Both the position numbers and the translations under genes were made by a program. 64,000 bases of DNA, from assembly GCA_902702965.1 (NCBI GenBank), contig CACRXP010000009.1, positions 324,882 through 388,881 on the forward strand. The letters are read 5' to 3'. The stretch comes from Spirometra erinaceieuropaei (Eukaryota; Platyhelminthes; Cestoda; Diphyllobothriidea; Diphyllobothriidae). Every line of letters begins with the position of its first letter. The first letter of the stretch is position 1. Under the pieces are notes generated by a model that saw only the letters and a program-made list of their open reading frames with translations, was not told the origin of the DNA and did not search any database. This document shows, one piece after another, positions 1 to 10,869 of this stretch.

Positions 1-41
1 AGGAGGAGGAGGAGGAGGAGGATGTAGATGAGGAGGAGGTT
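1..41. repeat. (AGG)n microsatellite at window edge
   Basis: Near-perfect AGG triplets run from the first base to about 41 with two interruptions. On the minus strand this is a TCC tract just downstream of the zinc-finger tail of the LINE copy that follows, so it may be that element's Ser/Pro-rich C-terminal coding tail. Confidence 0.85.
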
Positions 42-65
42 AGTGGTGGTGGGGCAGTGGAGTAG

Positions 66-2396
66 TCAGAGGTAGTTGACGGCAGAGAGAACGAGGAAGA
101 GGCGGGCGGGGGGACGATGGTTGGTGCAGTTCGAGGGACGCAGTTGATCCGTAGATGTCCAACAAGTCCGATTCGAGCCGGGAATGTTCGTTGGCATCGA
201 GGATACGTTGGAAGCAATTGCGCGGCGGCGTTGCGTACTGGGCGGAGTTGTGATTTGCGGGCTTCGCGCTTCGCCTTGGCGGCAGCGATGCGGTTGGCTT
301 CGTAGATCGCAGCGCCTGTCTTTACCATCCTCCATTATGTCGGACGATCGCGGGCGAGCTCTTCTCAGTTGGTCGGGTTGATTTGCAGTAGCTTCAGGGA
401 GGACTTCAGAGTGTCCTTGTATCGACGAATTTGACCACCTTGGCGGCGAGAACCCGTCGCGACGTCTCCGTAGAAGAGTCGTTTGGATAGTCGCTTGTCG
501 TCCATGCGCACCAGGTGTCCGCTCCAGCGCAGCTGCATTTGTCTCAGCATGGTGTAGATGCTGAGGATTTCCGTCCGCTCTAGTACATCAGTGTCGGGGA
601 TTCGATCCTGCCAATTCGGCCTCAGGATGCGACGAAGACAACTGAGGTGGAAGTGGTTCAGACGACGTGCCTGCCTCGTGTACACCGTCCAAGTTTCCGC
701 GCCGTACAGCATCGTCGGCAGAATGACGGGCTTATACATCTTTAGCTTCGTGCTCAGTTGAAGACCGTGACGATTCCAAACTGTGCTTTGGAGGCGGCCG
801 AAGGCTTGACTGGCTTTTGAGATCCTGTTGGCGACTTTGTCATCGATCTTGGTGTTGCGGGAGAGGGTACTGTCCAGGTACGGGAAGTTCTCCACCACTT
901 GCAGGTGGGTCCCATTCACACTGATTTGCGGTTCGTTGAGAGGTGTGGCTGAGTTGGGTGGCGTTTGATGCATCACCACCATCTTCTACGTGTTGATGAC
1001 CAGCCCAAAGTTCTCGCAGGCGCGGAGAACAGGTCCATGCTCCGTTGCATCTCCTCGTCCGAGGTGGTGTTCAGGGCGCAGTCGTCGGTGAAGAGAAACT
1101 CGTGAACGGTGGTTGTGGATACGTGCGATTGGAAGTGCATCCGCCGTTGATTCAGGTGGTGACCGTCCGTCCTGTAGGCGATGCGGATCCCGGGGTGCTC
1201 GTCGCGGTAGGCGTCCATCAGCATGGCAGAGAACATAAGACTGAAGAGGGTAGGCGCCACCACGCATCCCTGCTTTACTCCGTTGGTCACTGCAAATGCC
1301 TCTGAGACAGCTCCATTGTCCGTGACTCGCGCCATCATACCGTCGTGCAGTTGACGTACCATCTGAATGAATCGCTCCGGACAGCCGAATTTCTGCATGC
1401 TCTTCCACAGTCCTTCACGATTCACCGTGTCGAAGGCTTTCGTCAGGTCCACGAAGGTAGAGTACAGGTGGGTCCGCATCTCCTGGCAGTTCTCCTGTAG
1501 TTGGCGGGCGGCAAAAATCATATCCGTGGTCCCACGATGAGGCGGTTGAGAAGGATGCGATCGAATATCTTCCCGACGATGTTCAGCAAGGAGATGCCAC
1601 GGTAATTGTCGCAGATTTGGCGGTTCCCTTTTCGATTGTACAGGTGCACGATTGTTGCGTCTCTGAAATATTGCGGGAATTCACCTTGACGCCACATCTC
1701 CTGGAAGAGCGCAGTCAGGTGATCCATCAGTTGGGGACCTCCTTGCTTGTAGACCTCAGCAGGGATTGCGTCCGATCCGGGTGCTTTCCCGCAAGAGAGC
1801 TGCTGCACGGCCCTGATGGTTTCTTGGAGAGATGACGGGAGGTCGAGGTCCACGTTGGTCTCCACTTGCGGCAAACGCCCGATGGCGGCGTCGGAGATGA
1901 CGGAGGGACGGTTGAGGACGCCTCGAAAATGCTCGGCCCATCGCTGCAGGATTTGCGTCTTCTCAGTCAGGAGAGTGTTCCCGTCGGCGTTGAGGAGAGG
2001 AGCGGTGCCCTTCGTCGGCGGACCGTAGACAGCTTTGATCGCAGAGAAGAAGTTCTTCCATTCGTTGCGGTCTGCGTACCCTTGGATCTCCTCAGCTTTG
2101 CGAGCAGTCCAGGCGTCCTGCATCTCGTGCAGTCGTTGCTGCAGTTGGCGGCGACTGCGGTAGAAGGCAGCTTTGGTGGCATCAGTGGGGTGATCTGCGT
2201 AGGCTTTGTGTAGGCGGTTTTTCTCAGCAAGCAGATTTCTGATGGCGTCGTTATCGTCGAACCAGTCCTGGTGTTGGCGGGGAGCGCAACCGAGGACGGC
2301 GAGCGCCGTCGACTGGGCCGTGTCTCGCAGCTGACACCAGCGGTTCTCCGCGGAGGCGTTCTCGGCAGTGGCAGTGGCGGCGGCCTTCCTAGCCAC
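66..2396 (-). pseudogene. Zinc-finger-tailed non-LTR retrotransposon ORF (reverse transcriptase), decayed
   Basis: This is the reverse-transcriptase region of a LINE, which copies element RNA into the target DNA. Read from the minus strand: 1,518-2,396 carries the N-terminal finger region (LSCGKAPGSDAIPAEVYKQG, then DNYRGISLLNIVGKIF). 973-1,521 carries palm motif A (VDLTKAFDTVNREGLW), motif B (VKQGCVVAPTLFSLMF) and the catalytic box as FTDD, where functional relatives usually have FADD. 365-982 is the thumb and connection region ([27 protein letters not shown]). 66-335 holds the C-terminal tail. In a shifted frame that tail reads YPRCQRTFPARIGLVGHL, a C2H2-like finger whose first Cys is Tyr. 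Frames change near 1,520, near 1,030 and near 300, and there is an in-frame stop at 986-988. I infer a dead copy. The clade (RTE-like or other) is unresolved. The 5' endonuclease part is absent. Confidence 0.9.
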
Positions 2397-2431
2397 GGCG
2401 TTCGTTGCGCCGTCTTTGTCTCATACTCCGT

Positions 2432-2775
2432 TCACACATGCATCTGGGTCGCAGCATGGAGAAGTAGCCGAGACGCACACTTCCTACTTGCGTGCGAGGT
2501 AACAGTTGGGTGATTGCGATGGGTGATATTGATGTGCGGTGACATACTGGTGAGGGAGAATTTGGTGGTTTGGTTTTGTCGGCGGTCGTCTACCGCAGGT
2601 TTGCGTGGACTTGCATGTGGCCTAATAGACCCATGCGGTGAATAAATGTGAGGGTGCAGTTTGGACAGTGGAGTCGTGTGCGGCGAGTATAGTTTGGTGC
2701 TGTGGAGGTGAGTATGTTCCTCTGATACACGTCCGACATGTCGGAGTGCATCCGGTGCAGACAAGCGATTAACAA
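2432..2775 (-). pseudogene. C-terminal zinc-finger tail of a second copy of the same LINE
   Basis: The minus strand encodes LHCPNCTLTFIHRMGLLGHM followed by QVH. This is a C2H2 finger (C-x2-C-x12-H-x3-H) of the kind that closes the ORF of this LINE family, and a stop follows about four residues later. It lies immediately 5' of, and in the same orientation as, the reverse-transcriptase copy at 66-2,396, so the two are tandem fragments and not one gene. The Thr/His-rich linker downstream is decayed. The same terminal finger with the same end is visible in the copy at 38,112-39,800. Confidence 0.7.
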
Positions 2776-3450
2776 CCAGACGCCCGTGGTGGTTTCAATG
2801 CTCTTTACTTTGATTTTTTGGTGAATTCTGTGTATGAGGACAAGGGCGGTTTACAGAATTGTCGGTTTGCTTCGATTTTTTGTTGTCTAATAAATGTCCC
2901 GAGGCCCACACCAAGGTTTATTGGGACTCCGGACTCCTGCAATAACGTCTTCCCATCTCCCTAACCACGAGTTCCCGACTTCGCACCAAATTATGTGCTC
3001 TGTAGAGAGTCGAGGTAGTTTAGACAACACGAGGGCAACGTTGTGTTGGGCGATCTAGTTATATAATCTCTTGGCACAAAGGAAAACTCCGTCATTTCCG
3101 TCAAATGGAGCAGATGAGGTGGCAACAGTGACAGGTAATATTTTTGCCATCGCTGAGGCCGTCTTGCCTAGAAATCGAGTCCGCCTTTATCCGAGCCTTC
3201 GCTGCAGTCATTCTACTGTTACTGGTACGTTCGTCTGTACTTTCTGTGTCGTTAGCCGTGCTTTGATGCTCTCTCAAGACTGCATTATTTTGGATTCTCT
3301 ACATCATACACTGCGTCTTTTTGACTCCAACAATGGCAATCTACTTCAAGTCATCAGTTTTCTACTGCACAAGCGTTCTTAAGTATGCAAGCACGTTCTT
3401 GATTTTTTCGACTTCGATTGGGATATAGACATACATAACGCAGGGTCAAT
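2776..3450. other. Interval without a recognised repeat; possible NHL-like exon scrap
   Basis: I recognise no transposon here. A plus-strand reading frame at 3,071-3,382 contains SQDCIILDSLHHTLRLFDSN followed by NGNLLQV. That is the pattern of one NHL beta-propeller blade (hydrophobic strand, Asp, then a VFD-like strand and a Gly-Asn turn). A possible 3' splice site (gtcgttag) stands at about 3,255 and a possible donor-like AAG at about 3,350. One blade alone is weak evidence. It could be an orphan or retro-copied exon of a TRIM-NHL-like gene, or chance. Confidence 0.25.
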
Positions 3451-4062
3451 TCTCGTATCCCGCACTCCTCTCCGTAATTGCGCTTTTGGCGGACTTTGCT
3501 GGTCATTGGTTTGGGACGTAATGAAAGCAAGTGAACATCTTGGATGCGAAGGTCGTCTCACTTAACTTTCCTTCTAACGAAATGCCCGAACTGGTCATAC
3601 CGTTACTATTACCTTTCTAAGAGTCCATAGAAATTAAGATAAGGGTGTAGATATGTTCATTTTCTTCGGGTTTAAAACTAATATTTCGGGTTGTATTCGA
3701 TGAAGGAGGATAATTATTTAAGACTCAGTGAGCAAATAATTATTATATTCGTTCAAAGACACTTAAAAATTGACACATTTTATGGATTTGATCAAGAAAG
3801 TACTCGATCTTTTGCGGGACTCAAAGACTTCAGATAAAGTCAGATCTTGAAACATTTTGAACATTTTTCCTGGACTATATTTAATCGCAAAATGGCTGCG
3901 TAGTCAGTTGAACTGTACTGATTGATTCAGTTTCCTGACGAATTTCGACACGTGTAAAATGCAGAAGCTGATTCTGTATGTACGGTTTCATTGTCAATAC
4001 CAGCGACAGTAATTGCGACGTGGCAGCCAAGTCTAGATACCCCAATTTGGGCGCAAAATAAT
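3451..4062. repeat. 612-base direct repeat, copy A
   Basis: Starts at TCTCGTATCC and ends at CAAAATAAT. It aligns without a gap (constant offset 2,497) to 5,948-6,559, and I could see only a handful of substitutions. No coding potential is recognisable. The flanks of the two copies are unrelated, so this is a discrete mobile or duplicated unit. Confidence 0.95.
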
Positions 4063-4607
4063 ACCGATGCGCATAGACGGGCTCAGCATGAAAGTATATT
4101 TGAGGACCCCCTGGAATCCAAGCGTGTCAAAAAATCGCCAACTGCTAACACCAGAACTGATCCAGCGAGGCTGTTTTAAATGCGTCGTGATCTTCGTCTC
4201 TGTTGTACTGAAACATTTCTCGAGCTTCACTGGTGTAGCCTCATCTGTCTTAGAGAGGTCATCTAACAACAGTAGGTCAATGTAACTGGTTCGCTCATTC
4301 TATATAAACATGGTTGGATCATCGGATCCTATGAAGGAAAGTGACCAAAACTAAGGTTCCCTAGATTGTGTCGGAAAAAACCTAGACGCGATGTAGACAA
4401 CAGATTACTTCAGCCAATTGCAACCGCACTGAATTACGCCGGAATTATAAATTCACGGATGTCAGGCAATTCCTTCATCAAAGGGGGAGCAACACCTCCG
4501 CCGCACGCGAGGAGATTGCGACATGGAGTGCAAATTTTCTTAAAGAATACGTTGTTGATATTTGCTTCTAGATTCTTATCTTGTCAAATGAAATCCATAA
4601 AATAAAA
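4063..4607. other. Nothing recognised
   Basis: Mixed-composition sequence between direct-repeat copy A and the sharp outer edge of the large inverted repeat. Short ORFs here show no family motif. Confidence 0.5.
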
Positions 4608-5947
4608 AACATACAAGGCAGGCGGAATTGTCATAGTAAAATAAGAGTCTCTTCGTGCGTACATTGAAATGCCGACTGTCATTAACATTTCGCCTCAGCA
4701 TTTTACAGGATTTGGATAGCACTTTTCAAAGACTATTAGTGGTCTGCCGATTTGCAAAATTTCGCAATGAAAAATAAGTCAACCGACTGTCCGCTTGTTA
4801 TGCAGTTACATTTTTTAAGTGCAAACATTTTCCATACATCTGCCATAATTATTTCGTCTTGGTATCTAATTTAGTCCAATAAATTTCGCTGACTTTCAGT
4901 TTATTGTGGCAAAAAACATTATATTCATAGTCATCAGCTATGACTTAGTCGCACTATTTCACAAAAACTATGTCAAAGTGGTGCAGGGCTATCTTTATAG
5001 CACAGAAGTTAGCCACATTATTGAAAAGGACGCTATGACGGCATAATTTGAGGTGATAAAAGTACTGAAAATCTCAGTAACCAAGACGTCGGATACATGT
5101 CGGCCGATTTTTAAAATATCTGCATGAAACAGAAGAGGAAAATTTGAATCCCAGCTAGGGTTTCCGGTCAACTCTGCAGTCCTATCAATGGCACGTGTGA
5201 CGTTTTAAAAGTTACCAGACAAATCATGGGGCTCATAACCGCTATATTCAAACCATGACAGACGTAAACCCTGTTCATGGAATACATAAAAAACACAACT
5301 TTTGACAGGAATCCGATAAAAATATAATCACTCAGTTCTAGATTTGCTCCAGGTTTGTGTACTTAGGGATGTAAATAATCCGGCGAGGAGAGTATTCCAA
5401 AGCCAATCAAAATTTCGTGATTTCGGTCGACATTACTCTCGCTGTATTTCATTTAAAGAGGTAAACGGCGTCTATTGAAAATATCGATTGTATGAGCATT
5501 TCAAAAACCGACTCAGATTGACGGATAACTGCTAACCAGCCGCTCATTCTGAGTTGCTTGACAAAAACCTCTAAAAATGGCAAACGTTGTGTCTATCACA
5601 AGGATACTTCAGCAGCGAAATGGATAACTTCCAGCATAATCATACTCTCTTGACATCTCGTAGTGCATAACTGATTTAATGCAGCGTAGGGTGTCCAATT
5701 AGGAGGCAAAAAATGTAGAGTGACAAGTCACTCCATTCGCCCTCCCACATGGTCGTTGAGACGCGCAACCCTCTATTCGTATCCGACTCTCGCGTCTGAC
5801 TCCTGAATCGATGCTCTGCCCAGCGTAAACATCCCGGTAACCACCTCGACTGACGGAATAGATCAGATGAGAGTATACGTTGTGTGTCTCCACACCCGGT
5901 AATCCTGACCTCCATCATGCTCATCACTCCTCTTTGGCCGAAAAATT

Positions 5948-6559
5948 TCTCGTATCCCACACTCCTCTCCGTAATTGCGCTTTTGGCGGACTTTGCTGGT
6001 CATTGGTTTGGGACGTAATGAAAGCAAGTGAACATCTTGGATGCGAAGGTCGTCTCACTTAACTTTCCGTCTAACGAAATGCCCGAACTGGTCATACCGT
6101 TACTATTACCTTTCTAAGAGTCCATAGAAATTAAGATAAGGGTGTAGATATGTTCATTTTCTTCGGGGTTAAAACTAATATTTCGGGTTGTATTCGATGA
6201 AGGAGGATAATTATTTAAGACTCAGTGAGCAAATAATTATTATATTCGTTCAAAGACACTTAAAAATTGACACATTTTATGGATTTGATCAAGAAAGTAC
6301 TCGATCTTTTGCGGGACTCAAAGACTTCAGATAAAGTCAGATCTTGAAACATTTTGAACATTTTTCCTGGACTATATTTAATCGCAAAATGGCTGCGTAG
6401 TCAGTTGAACTGTACTGATTGATTCAGTTTCCTGACGAATTTCGACACGTGTAAAATGCAGAAGCTGATTCTGTATGTACGGTTTCATTGTCAATACCAG
6501 CGACAGTAATTGCGACGTGGCAGCCAAGTCTATATACCCCAATTTGGGCGCAAAATAAT
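5948..6559. repeat. 612-base direct repeat, copy B, inside the left arm
   Basis: Near-identical to 3,451-4,062. Its ends coincide with the point where the two arms stop matching (5,946 and 6,560). The right arm instead has about 370 bases of other sequence plus a fold-back element, so copy B was inserted into, or replaced part of, the left arm only. Confidence 0.95.
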
Positions 6560-7049
6560 TGTGACAGTATTGCCGATGTTTGCAATCACTTAATTCTGGG
6601 CGAAAAGGCAATCCACAATTAACGCATTTGTCCGCGTACAGCGGGGATATTTTTTCAGTTCTGACCACGTTTAGGAGTGGGACAGTGGAATTTATTTTGT
6701 CCACACCCCTTTCCCTCATACCAATATCCCGACACGTTGCGCTTTTCCACAATGATCTCGGTCGCTTATTGTTCGTCTGTCTGCGACCATGTCCTCATTC
6801 GGCAGACGTCAGTGCTTCTTCTCTATGTTCCTATCTGGAGTTGAAGAGCCTGCTTAAGTTCAGCGACCGTGTTCGCCTGCGTTGTCAACAGCTTGCATTC
6901 CCTAAAGCCGTAAAGCGTCAGTTAAATGACTTGTCGGCTTGGTCTAACATCTATCCACTGCGGAACGCCTCCGAAAACTCAAGCTACCCACATCCACCAT
7001 GTGCGTCTCCGCACTGATATAATACTACCGAGCTAAATACCTCCTGAAA

Positions 7050-7322
7050 TTGACTATGCCAACCCAGTGGCCTTCCTCTGATGTCGCCACACGCAAAACC
7101 ACTGATACAGTCGTTTTAAGTCCTATAAAACCTCTAGGAAGTCCATATTCACTCAAGACTAGTCGGTCCCGTGCATATAATGCCAAGAGTTATTTGCAAC
7201 ATCCACGTGCTCACCGTCTAAAAGTCCACTCGACCATCTCCCCAACATCCCTCCCCTCCCCAGACTTCCATTCACCTACAACGCCTACGTATATCGTAGG
7301 CCCTGTACATATCGCTGTCTAA
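7050..7322 (+). CDS. 90-codon ORF kept in both arms, function unknown
   Basis: A plus-strand ORF beginning MTMPTQWPSSD and ending YIVGPVHIAV, followed 25 bases later by an AATAAA signal. The mirror copy at 13,960-14,232 (minus strand) is the same length, open throughout and ends at the same stop, with about a dozen amino-acid differences. It is Ser/Thr/Pro-rich with no domain, signal peptide or membrane segment that I recognise. The many replacement changes argue against strong protein-level constraint, but the retained frame and following poly(A) signal leave open that it is a real terminal exon. Confidence 0.3.
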   Translation: MTMPTQWPSSDVATRKTTDTVVLSPIKPLGSPYSLKTSRSRAYNAKSYLQHPRAHRLKVHSTISPTSLPSPDFHSPTTPTYIVGPVHIAV

Positions 7323-7831
7323 AATTGTTTCAAATTTCATTCAAAGAATAAAACAAATCTTCGTCTTCTTTATGTCTTTTTGGGCTTTTAGTAGTCCACT
7401 TGCCTATTCCTCCAACTATTCAAGAAGTCGTATGAGTTACGCCAGCTGATGCGAACACTAATAAACTATCTTGCCTACCAGCTCAATTCGACTGTGCTTG
7501 ATGGGCTTATACGTATTCTTCTCCTGTCCGAGAAATAATTGCCCGACTCCCTCCTCAGTTTATCTTTCCACTGTGTCAGTTTCCATCTATACCTCGACGC
7601 AGCTTCCTCTGCAGAATAGGTTTGGAATTTGACCACCTAGGATCGAAATGCTTCCCCAACTTAGACACCTCTTGCGCTGACGGACGGCTGATTCTCGTGC
7701 TCTTTAGTGTGAACAATCAGTAATGCTTCTTGTTCTCTATTGTCAAATGGGTTTGTGAATGCGCCAAATCGTTCCTACCCGTGTTGGTGATTGCAAATTT
7801 GTAGATTGCAGCCTGTTTGTTTTAATGCTTA

Positions 7832-8095
7832 TCACTGCGCCTGTCCGCACCGCGCTCTCCACGCCACTCTGCTCGACACGCTGTGTGCTGCCGGTGGGTG
7901 CTGTTGACCTTGTTTAGCCTTAGCTGCAATTTCATGATGACAATTTCTTTCCCCAAATGAAGTGTGATTAACTTGATTCCCTGAAGTTTTGTATCTTACA
8001 GCAAGCCATTGCCCATACTCCCTGCTAATTGCAGTTAATTCCGATTCCAGTTTGGTCGGAGCTTCGCCCATCTTCGCGTGTTGGTCGCCGAACAA
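7832..8095 (-). CDS. 87-codon minus-strand ORF, almost unchanged between arms
   Basis: Encodes a protein ending SSRVAWRARCGQAQ. The mirror ORF at 13,211-13,450 starts at an internal Met (MGEVPTKL) and is otherwise the same, with four or five residue differences. The whole surrounding block (7,330-8,130) is about 99% identical between arms, so the conservation is not specific to this frame. No family is recognised. It overlaps the region just upstream of the plus-strand exon ladder and may be only a shadow of it. Confidence 0.2.
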   Translation of the reverse strand: MFGDQHAKMGEAPTKLESELTAISREYGQWLAVRYKTSGNQVNHTSFGERNCHHEIAAKAKQGQQHPPAAHSVSSRVAWRARCGQAQ

Positions 8096-8135
8096 AGTTT
8101 GCCTTTAGGGGAACGTGCTAGTCGCGCCCTCACAG

Positions 8136-8790
8136 TTTCCTGGCCTAGGGACTCGTCCGTGGTCTGCGGTAAGCACCCGCTGATGACATCTAACACCAAA
8201 TCCAATGAGTTGTGATTTCTGCATCACCAACTGAATCCTATGTAACTCCCACTCTTTGTCGTTTCAGGAATCGTGGACAACCGGCGTACATTCACGGGTG
8301 ACTAGGTAAATGATGTTTATCTTTCGGGTCTTAATCCTGCTGTGAATACTTTACTGATCCAAATTTCGCAATTTGCTTGCCTCTTCTGGCTTACCGGAAG
8401 TCTTGTGGTTTTCAGGTCTGAGAAATCTCCCCGTAGGCGTCACTCATCCGCGCTGCCAGGTGAGTTTTGTGATGAGAAGATCCAACTTGACTCGTGAAAT
8501 ATTTATGAGCTTTTTAACCCTGACCTTGTCCCGCATCGTTACACGGACTTTTGTCTTTCAGGAGACTGAGCCGCTGGACTTGACGCGTCTGGTGGATGTG
8601 TGGGTGAGTCTTTTAACACTTCTGATGACATTCACGATGGTCTTCGTACAGTGCTGTGACGAACCCTTCTGTACTGAAGTGTTGTAACCGTTGCTCGTCT
8701 CTTCTTTTAGTGGAGGCCCTTGGACACCGATGGTACTGGTTTGTTATTATGAGAATAAAACCCATCTTCACCCCGCCATTCTGTCTAGTC
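8136..8790 (+). CDS. Ladder of tiny exons with GT...AG introns and poly(A) signal (micro-exon-like gene 3' part)
   Basis: Plausible exons are 8,136-8,168 (33 bases), 8,268-8,305 (38), 8,416-8,459 (44), 8,562-8,603 (42) and a last exon from 8,711. The introns are 99, 110, 102 and 107 bases. Each begins GTAAG, GTAAATG or GTGAGT and ends in a pyrimidine-rich TTTCAG or TTTTAG. AATAAA lies at 8,754-8,759. Every splice dinucleotide is kept in the mirror copy (12,520-13,146), and by eye the exons differ by about 3 bases in 157 against about 20 in 418 for introns. Two readings are possible. One joins the first three exons in frame and stops early in the fourth, but the mirror copy has a nonsense change in it. 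The other is open from the third exon to a stop in the last exon (ETEPLDLTRLVDVW in the fourth). No signal peptide or homologous family is visible, and the 5' exons are not identified. Confidence 0.5.
8754..8759 (+). terminator. Canonical poly(A) signal AATAAA
   Basis: Lies 43 bases into the presumed last exon and is preserved at 12,520-12,525 (minus strand) in the right arm. Confidence 0.5.
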
Positions 8791-9414
8791 TTTTGCGCGA
8801 GCAGTGGTTGGTTCTGTAACTCTAAGGTTCTCTGGGTCGGTTGGTGTCCAGTGAGTGTTCGTGCTTGTGTGAGATTTGTCCGTGGGCCTCCCTGTTCGGC
8901 CTTCAGTGTTATCGCACGTGACTGACATGTCTGCGTTCCGCCCACACGCTGTCCGGTCGGTCTAAAAGTTGTGGACTGCGCTGGGTTTGCGCCCCAACGC
9001 AGGCATCGCCGCGGAAGAATTACGGGCGAATCATGTCTGACTGTCTGTCGGGTACCTATCGGTGCTTGACCGGATGGGGACAGCCACAGTTGCAGCTGCG
9101 AACACGAAATGTAAAGAAAGCTTTTGAGGAGGTGCGACGCGTGCTGTCGAATAAGCTGGTTAACTATGTCGTCTTCCTTTGCCCCTTATGAGGCGAACAA
9201 TTGCCGCACTGTATGCTACTTGCGATGTATCGCGAATCGGATCGCCGATGTCTCTGGGCCTTAGATATCATACGAACTGAAAATCTCTCGGGCTCCGTAA
9301 ATTATAAATCAGGTTCTTCCAACGGGAGCTCGATGCCGTGTGGCTGCTCATCCCAACTTGGTCCGTTTTTATGTAAGTAATGCGGCAACATTCCCTGGTA
9401 TACCCCGAGGGTCA

Positions 9415-10250
9415 TTAAGCGAGGACTAACAAAACAGAATACTCCAACAAGTGAACCGTTTTGGGGGCGTAATTAATTTTATCACCAGAATATCGGTCCA
9501 GTAGGCGATTGGCGGCGACACCTCGCATACCAGAAGGACGTTCGGTCGCATTGACGACTGAGGGCACGCGGCGGCCATTAGGTGCCCAGTTCCGCATACG
9601 AAAGCCACCTCGAGAGAGTTTACAAATCCCGTCCACAAAGTGTTTGGCGCAATCGGCATCACGAAGCGAAGTCAGACAATCATTAACATAATACTCTGGT
9701 GAGCTGCTCTGCAAGTTGATACAGAGTAGGATGAGCCGAAGTCTTCAGCAGTTTTTGTGGCAAAAGTGGCACTTAAGGGCGAAGAAGTCAATCCGAACGG
9801 GTGAGATGTCCACTGAAACTCAGCTGGTTCTCATTCAAACTCACCACTTTTTCATCGTGAGCATTTCAGAGCAGGTCGAGTCCACTTTCATTTCCAGGAA
9901 CATTTCCTCTATATCCCCTGTCACTGCAATTCGCTCAAGTCGGGAACCCAACAACACACTAACCTAGCGTTTAGGCCAGGTCCTCGATAAAGATTTTCAT
10001 TCAGAAACACACCCCGGCACTTGGCGCCACAGTAAAATACAACGCAGTTCTTTTTCTATGGTTTCCTGGAATTGACAACGGGGTGGTGAGGTAGGTACCA
10101 GTGTCTCGGAACTGAACACGTTTTGTTGCCGTCAGTGCGCCCGATGTATCGCCTCTCCATGTACGAGCGGAGTGTTAGCTCATCTTTCCGAAGTAATTCG
10201 GGCTCTTGGCCCAAATTACTCTTGAGACAAATTGGCCGTTTACGCGCCAA
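9415..10250 (-). pseudogene. BEL/Pao LTR-retrotransposon reverse-transcriptase fragment in the inverted-repeat spacer
   Basis: The minus strand at 10,056-10,250 encodes LTLRSYMERRYIG followed by RHWYLPHHPVVNSRKP. This is the characteristic BEL/Pao block that precedes the RT palm (usual form WYLPHHPV-N-KP). At 9,415-9,714 the same strand encodes YYVNDCLTSL, the catalytic YVDD box with Asp changed to Asn, followed by GGFRMRNW and NATERPSG, which match the downstream BEL/Pao Gly-Gly-Phe-x-x-x-x-W block. The two blocks are in order but separated by decayed sequence. The product would be reverse transcriptase of a BEL/Pao element, and the altered catalytic residue and broken frame mark it as dead. 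It is not duplicated in the arms. I could not identify LTRs, gag, protease or integrase with confidence. Confidence 0.8.
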
Positions 10251-10467
10251 CTTAAAATTATCCGGTAAATTTAGTGCACCGTTTCGCCAAGGGAGTGGCT
10301 GCCGGTAATGCCCTTTTATGAGTGCAACGGAGGATCGAGCAATAGTCAGTGCCCAATGAGTGACCCGCAGTCGTTGTTGAAGTGTCTGACATAGCCGAGT
10401 CGTATAGCCTTCTAAGGTTGCGCGTCACCTCTTCTCTGATAATTTCGGTCATACTGATAACTCAAGC

Positions 10468-10864
10468 ATGCTATTCAACTCTTTCAAACAAGAGGAAGAT
10501 AATCCCCCCCCTAGGTGGTGAGAGGCTTGTGTTCTGTTTAACTCGGTTCGCCTATGCTACCGACTGATTGGTAAGAGGATAACCCCCGCATGCAATCCAC
10601 TCGGCTGAAGCGGTAATTGGCAAGTGGAGGGCGGACCGAAGGCATCATGGGTGAGCAGTCACGTTGACGACCGCGAGGGTATACTGCCAGTGTAACGAAT
10701 CAGTGCAGTCTGCAACCACTGGCCACGTTATCGGCAATTATTCTGCTGGAATCAAAGACTCGGGCTGGGTGGCACTCCGGTTGGCCATTACGGCGACAAA
10801 ACACACGCCTCTCGTCACCTCGGGGAGGACTATTATGTTGTTGTGCAAAATAGTTGAATAGCAT
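10468..10864. repeat. Weak inverted repeat at the centre of the large palindrome
   Basis: 10,468-10,532 pairs imperfectly (roughly 75% by eye) with 10,801-10,864. The pairing includes an identical ATGCTATTCAACT / AGTTGAATAGCAT. Its mirror sum (about 21,332) is within about 60 bases of that of the arms (about 21,280), so it may be a remnant of the original symmetry axis. Confidence 0.45.
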
Positions 10865-10869
10865 AATTG

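Larger units (their letters stand above)
4608..8925 (+). repeat. Left arm of a 12.8-kb inverted repeat
   Basis: 4,608-5,946 is the reverse complement of 16,098-17,448, and 6,560-8,925 is the reverse complement of 12,350-14,720, with nearly equal lengths. The outer edge is sharp (ACATACAAGGCAGGCGGAAT in both arms), whereas the inner edge fades. Between the two homologous blocks the left arm holds direct-repeat copy B. Identity is uneven: about 99% across 7,330-8,130, about 96% over the exon ladder, and lower at both ends. The arm has two plus-strand AATAAA signals (near 7,347 and at 8,754). Confidence 0.95.
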
